NCBI GenBank assembly: GCA_029260575.1
Contig: JAJDDB010000035.1
Span: forward strand, 248,001-312,000
Reading direction: 5' to 3'
From: Phycisphaerales bacterium
GTDB lineage: Bacteria; Planctomycetota; Phycisphaerae; Phycisphaerales; SM1A02
DNA length: 64,000 nucleotides
Shown here one piece after another: positions 62,601 to 64,000 of this stretch. The first letter of the stretch is position 1; each line of letters begins with the position of its first letter. The notes under the pieces are model-generated. The model searched no databases and was not told the DNA's origin. It saw only the letters and a program-made list of their open reading frames with translations. Position numbers and translations under genes: made by a program.

Positions 62601-64000
62601 GCAACAGGGCCATGTCATCATCGTTGGCGGAGACAATAAGCGCATTGCCCGCATCGCTGGGAACGATTGTGGCTGAAGAGCGCGGCGCGTTGATCGCATC
62701 GGCGCGATTATCCAGAAATCGCTGCAACGTTCGCCCGAGATTCGATGCCCGACCGTACTGCAATGTCAACACCTGCATTGTCTGATCGGGCGGCGCAGTC
62801 TCGTCATCAATTGTCGCAATGAGCGCTGCGATTTCTTCCTGCACCTTCTGCACACTGGAAACAATGATTGTGTTGCTGGAATCATCAATGCGAATGCGCG
62901 GTTCGGATGGATCAGGCGGCTCCCACCAGCGGTTTGCTCGGCTGGGGTCAGTAAAAGCTTCGCGCAGAATGTCAGCGACGAGTTGCACATCAGCATGCTG
63001 CACGCTGTACAGCCGAACAAGGCGCTGCTCGCCGGCGGATGGCGGTGCATCGAGTACTTCAATCAGACGTTCGCCGAGTTGGAATTTGTCCCCCTCGCCG
63101 GTGACGATCAGAGCGTTCAGTCGATTGTCGCTGCGGATGGCCAGCGTTCCGCGTTGCTGCTGGGTGGAGCTGAACCGATTGCCGAAGCCAAAGAACATGA
63201 CCGGACCCTGATTCCAGGTGAGATCATTCACAAGGCCTTCAATGGTCTGGCGGATGTCTTCCGCGCGAGCGTGTTCCAGCGGATAGACGCGGAAGTCCAG
63301 CGCGCTGGCTGCTTCGGGTGAATCAAATTGCGCGACGAGTTCGCTGATCTGTTCGAAGTCGTCATCGGAAGCTGCAACGAGAATTGTCTTGCTTGCGGAA
63401 TCACCGATGATGGATACACGACGGCCGCGCTGCCTGCGGCCCTGGCCTGTGCTTGCGATTCGGGCTCGGTCGTCGTACAGCCGCTGTAAAGCGTCAGCAA
63501 CTGCGGATGCGTCCGCCAATTCCAGGGTAATAGTGCGTACATCAAACTGTTCGGTGGCGTCGCGGTCGATTTCAGCGAGCACGCGCTCGATATCAGCCAT
63601 GACTTCATCGGATGCGCGTACGAGCAGCAGGCCGGACTGATCATCGGGGACGACAAGCGTAGTCTCACGGCGGCTCTGGTCGGCGCTGAGAACGACCTTG
63701 TCGATCAGTTCAGCGACTCGGCTCGGCTGGGCTGCTTCAAGATCAATCATGCGCAGTGCGTGGGTCGCTTCGCCAAGCGTGCGGTCCAGTGATTCCAGCA
63801 GTTCATCGACTTCCGCAAGGTGCTCAGGCGCTGCGGTGACGATGAGCATATTGGTGCGCTCGTCTGCTGCGAATTCGGGTTGTTGAATCTGCCCACGACT
63901 TTGCCGCTGCATGACCGCAAAGCGCGTTCGGAAGATATTGCGCAGTGTGTTGACCAGTTCCCGCGCCCGAGCGTGCTTGAGTGGATACATCTTCAGCGTC
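56656..64000 (-). CDS. Giant secretin (GspD/PilQ family) with at least 25 N-type domains, 5'-truncated
   Basis: Outer-membrane channel subunit of a type II secretion or pilus-like machine. The frame is uninterrupted for more than 2440 codons and leaves the window, so the start and signal peptide are missing. Counting from the Met at 63990, residues 1-2110 hold 25 tandem N-type domains averaging about 84 residues, each with a first strand like IYPLENASAARI, a middle DERTNSLIV strand and a last helix ending in LD. Residues about 2113-2345 are the secretin barrel: LQVLSNPSVMAANNEAAEIQ, VADGQTIVIGGLISD and the signature VPLLGDIPLLGFFF. An acidic 100-residue tail follows. Usual GspD has N0 plus three N domains. 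The lipoprotein gene overlaps the end. Confidence 0.93.
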   Translation of the reverse strand, partial: TLKMYPLKHARARELVNTLRNIFRTRFAVMQRQSRGQIQQPEFAADERTNMLIVTAAPEHLAEVDELLESLDRTLGEATHALRMIDLEAAQPSRVAELIDKVVLSADQSRRETTLVVPDDQSGLLLVRASDEVMADIERVLAEIDRDATEQFDVRTITLELADASAVADALQRLYDDRARIASTGQGRRQRGRRVSIIGDSASKTILVAASDDDFEQISELVAQFDSPEAASALDFRVYPLEHARAEDIRQTIEGLVNDLTWNQGPVMFFGFGNRFSSTQQQRGTLAIRSDNRLNALIVTGEGDKFQLGERLIEVLDAPPSAGEQRLVRLYSVQHADVQLVADILREAFTDPSRANRWWEPPDPSEPRIRIDDSSNTIIVSSVQKVQEEIAALIATIDDETAPPDQTMQVLTLQYGRASNLGRTLQRFLDNRADAINAPRSSATIVPSDAGNALIVSANDDDMALLRELMGQLDQPDLSGDRKIEIIALADGDADEIAQILREQFGTRDRQGLRVTPDIRTNSLIINSPKQQLPQVLSLVDRLDTPPASDETIIRTYTLQVARAEEVRRMLSDTLQLDAEGRTDGITIKLDELDSDGVEVKARIVADRRSNSLVITATEQSFPVIEALLTRLDEVPTVSPVEYHIIALEHAIAIDVAFTLRQFIRNMDTDGPRASVDYNRLENQIILAATADQFEQIKRIVKELDVPSERQRVTDFVPLQFAGAEQVQEALSVFYGPFAIEADTPGRINARIVADPATNSLVISADESEWANIRALLEKLDSEEYDSSLQLRVMPLVYADASSVARAINEAFQTTIDRPQRNQPGRQQNRSGDDRRDVEAPTVLVQADEWVRAAAEPQTNSVIISASLQNMRKVEQILEQLDVADYAKLPPPRFIAVTTGSPAQLAESLKLLYERQDRGTGSKALRIVGDESSSTIIVRAEDDEFQQIQALAEALQQQASTQGLTVRVLQLTSAPAGRVASAIEDAFQQKARQANQPLSIQVDSAGNSLIIASSGGLFEEIERTVEQLDALAPAPNQSIFIIELEHVAPEDALEVIRTIGLDQPQPDDAVSRLVTDPIKVAALHGRQAIVVVANPVDRQVVISLLKSLDEEPDLATSELRVVSLRNAEAAALARVLNEVLKPGAQQSQTALAQAVQEQVRRLAVQRDGVDDAAFELDLTKPIRLIADQNLNALIISSTKTNVEALTELVQMFDALPITDAVTIQIFPLGNIAAEQFARIVRDLFTQGKQLQGIPGTSIQGIPGGTLGRALLDNVAISVDERTNTVVVAGKEDAVAFVEVLSKRLDTDIVVGWVEPRIITMKFADSTDLAETLQEIIVEGQRDLPQSTPLQKQVGRLRMARMTDNGGRVIESEVFQPMSRLIIRAEPKLNALILVGTPANIEIVSEMVAMLDVEAASPNSAVRIYPIENASAARIATTVERLFAQQVQSRIIRPEDRIIVQADERTNSLIVSTSPRSFAVLENLLDMLDTDMPPDIQQIRQLDLEFASAARLADIAQEMMDARLERLRRVDPQTAELERATIVAEPRTNSLIIAAGNEAFEVIQQLVTDLDVSTLADDALVEVFEIEKGNIDRIANAVNSIMERRYADMPAELRTSQRPLIMTEPRTNSLLVAANPEDITAIGRLIDKLENTSFNPAVNIHVIALESSKAEAVAPRLQRLMRDRQQSLGQASTPSDRVTIEADTASNSLIVAANEENLQIVMRLIDALSAAEEEGVGEGEFEIMSLAKNRASDVIDMLDELYVNEENRRRGPNTIQITADDRINAVLVRAPQRDVAEIRRLIAQLDGTRPSTVVEIKYIPLTSANALETVGLIETVLSGRGIGTRRGDQATVLKYLRELAERETPGDAGDELNEMEVSAAIRESISLTPDVRTNTIIVRAPRDSMDMIEQMIRDLDESSVGSKNVRIFKLTNADATAMAEIITDLFNLRQGSNLLVLKPREDGGSVSGIGDGGADAGGPLFGTDLTAVPDERQQLSITVDSRTNSLLVSGTPTYLDLVAKVVDELDNIEANERETFVYALRNAAATEVARVITEFVQAEQQKLIDTLSSDQLGSAARLLEREVTIVGDEKSNTVLVSASPRYMERVQQMIEELDVDPPQVLIQVLLAEVTLDYSDEWGVDMTVAGDVGEFSVAGGFGLASAFVSGMGVPSLSVASGDFDLLIKALQSQGRLQVLSNPSVMAANNEAAEIQVGETIRVPESTSFTNDQQFSSVIEEDIGVILNVTPSINPDGFVRMTIQPEISELSNRTIQISEDFQSPIITRRRADTTITVADGQTIVIGGLISDRYELRTRKVPLLGDIPLLGFFFRSDTETSTKTEFLIVLTPYVVDSPSGIDDLTEREVERLSVPSKVKDQIRRSMLEGRLYDAEGNLIPPDKHSFLNGDADPIEVDDDELIDVERAENPDPDSDPDQGDETEDRFEKVVENVRP
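57661..64000 (-). repeat. Coding array of 25 divergent secretin N-domain repeats
   Basis: Protein-level repeats only; no tandem identity is visible in the DNA, so the array is old. Clear members include those around residues 1416-1485 (ADERTNSLIVSTSPRSF), 1493-1566 (AEPRTNSLIIAAGNEAF) and 1575-1645 (TEPRTNSLLVAANPEDI). Weaker members (about residues 886-952 and 1034-1105) have lost the RTNS core. Inserts occur at about residues 810-850, 1135-1175, 1335-1372, 1840-1880 and 1950-1985, the last glycine-rich. Confidence 0.88.

Noticed and set aside
1-64000. CRISPR array, prophage or insertion sequence
   Set aside because: No regularly spaced direct repeats, no integrase, transposase, capsid or terminase-like proteins were found on either strand.

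Overview
The window looks like chromosomal DNA of a planctomycete, most likely of the class Phycisphaerae. The evidence is a secreted protein ending in a paired dockerin-like repeat of the type common there (25308-26174), a prepilin-type protein with an H-X9-DG motif (14411-15301), three membrane proteins carrying the same CxxC...C(S/P)ECG zinc ribbon (4825, 28759, 43280), and a very large secretin at the right edge. Coding density is high. Genes are short operons on both strands with many divergent and convergent pairs. I see no prophage, insertion sequence, CRISPR array or obvious island.

Left part (1-14 kb): end of an unknown gene and a lipoprotein, a DinB-family protein, 6-phosphogluconate dehydrogenase, a glycosyltransferase, a zinc-ribbon membrane protein, a lipopolysaccharide-kinase-like protein and a methyltransferase. 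These are followed by a sodium/dicarboxylate-type symporter, an orphan MlaF-like ABC ATPase divergent from an ABC-F ATPase, and an ECF sigma factor with its anti-sigma factor. 14-26 kb: prepilin-like protein, nucleotide-sugar epimerase, secreted transglutaminase, NAD(P)HX dehydratase with an internal 33-bp duplication, YhaM-like HD nuclease, a two-TM potassium channel with an odd filter, glycosyltransferase 2, an unknown GHQ/HPG-motif protein, a methyltransferase, a HIT protein and the dockerin-type protein.

26-41 kb: a small lipoprotein with a clear terminator, an MFS carrier, ribosomal protein S1 with terminator, a large secreted unknown protein, and a glycine-rich secreted protein with secretin-N0-like parts. 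Then comes a four-gene lipoprotein operon (two LpoB-like proteins, a COG3014-like protein and a YcfL-like protein) that recalls the lpoB/ycfL neighbourhood of gammaproteobacteria and may act on peptidoglycan synthesis, followed by a MacB-type permease. 41-55 kb: histidine kinase, zinc-finger protein, trmB, rsfS, a potassium-dependent-type membrane pyrophosphatase, rpsU, a cyclopropane synthase-like methyltransferase, a NYN nuclease, a DUF2314 lipoprotein, pdxH, asd, an ACT protein and tRNA-Gln(CUG).

Right end (55-64 kb): a PIG-L deacetylase, a lipoprotein, and, overlapping it, an open reading frame of more than 2440 codons that runs off the window. It ends in a normal secretin barrel domain but carries at least 25 consecutive secretin N-type domains instead of the usual three or four. 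This giant secretin is the most remarkable object in the window. The overlapping lipoprotein and the glycine-rich N0-like protein at 34322-35329 are possible partners, by inference only. Three copies of a short palindromic intergenic repeat (29634, 36465, 43181) and one larger inverted repeat (28564-28645) are the main non-coding elements.
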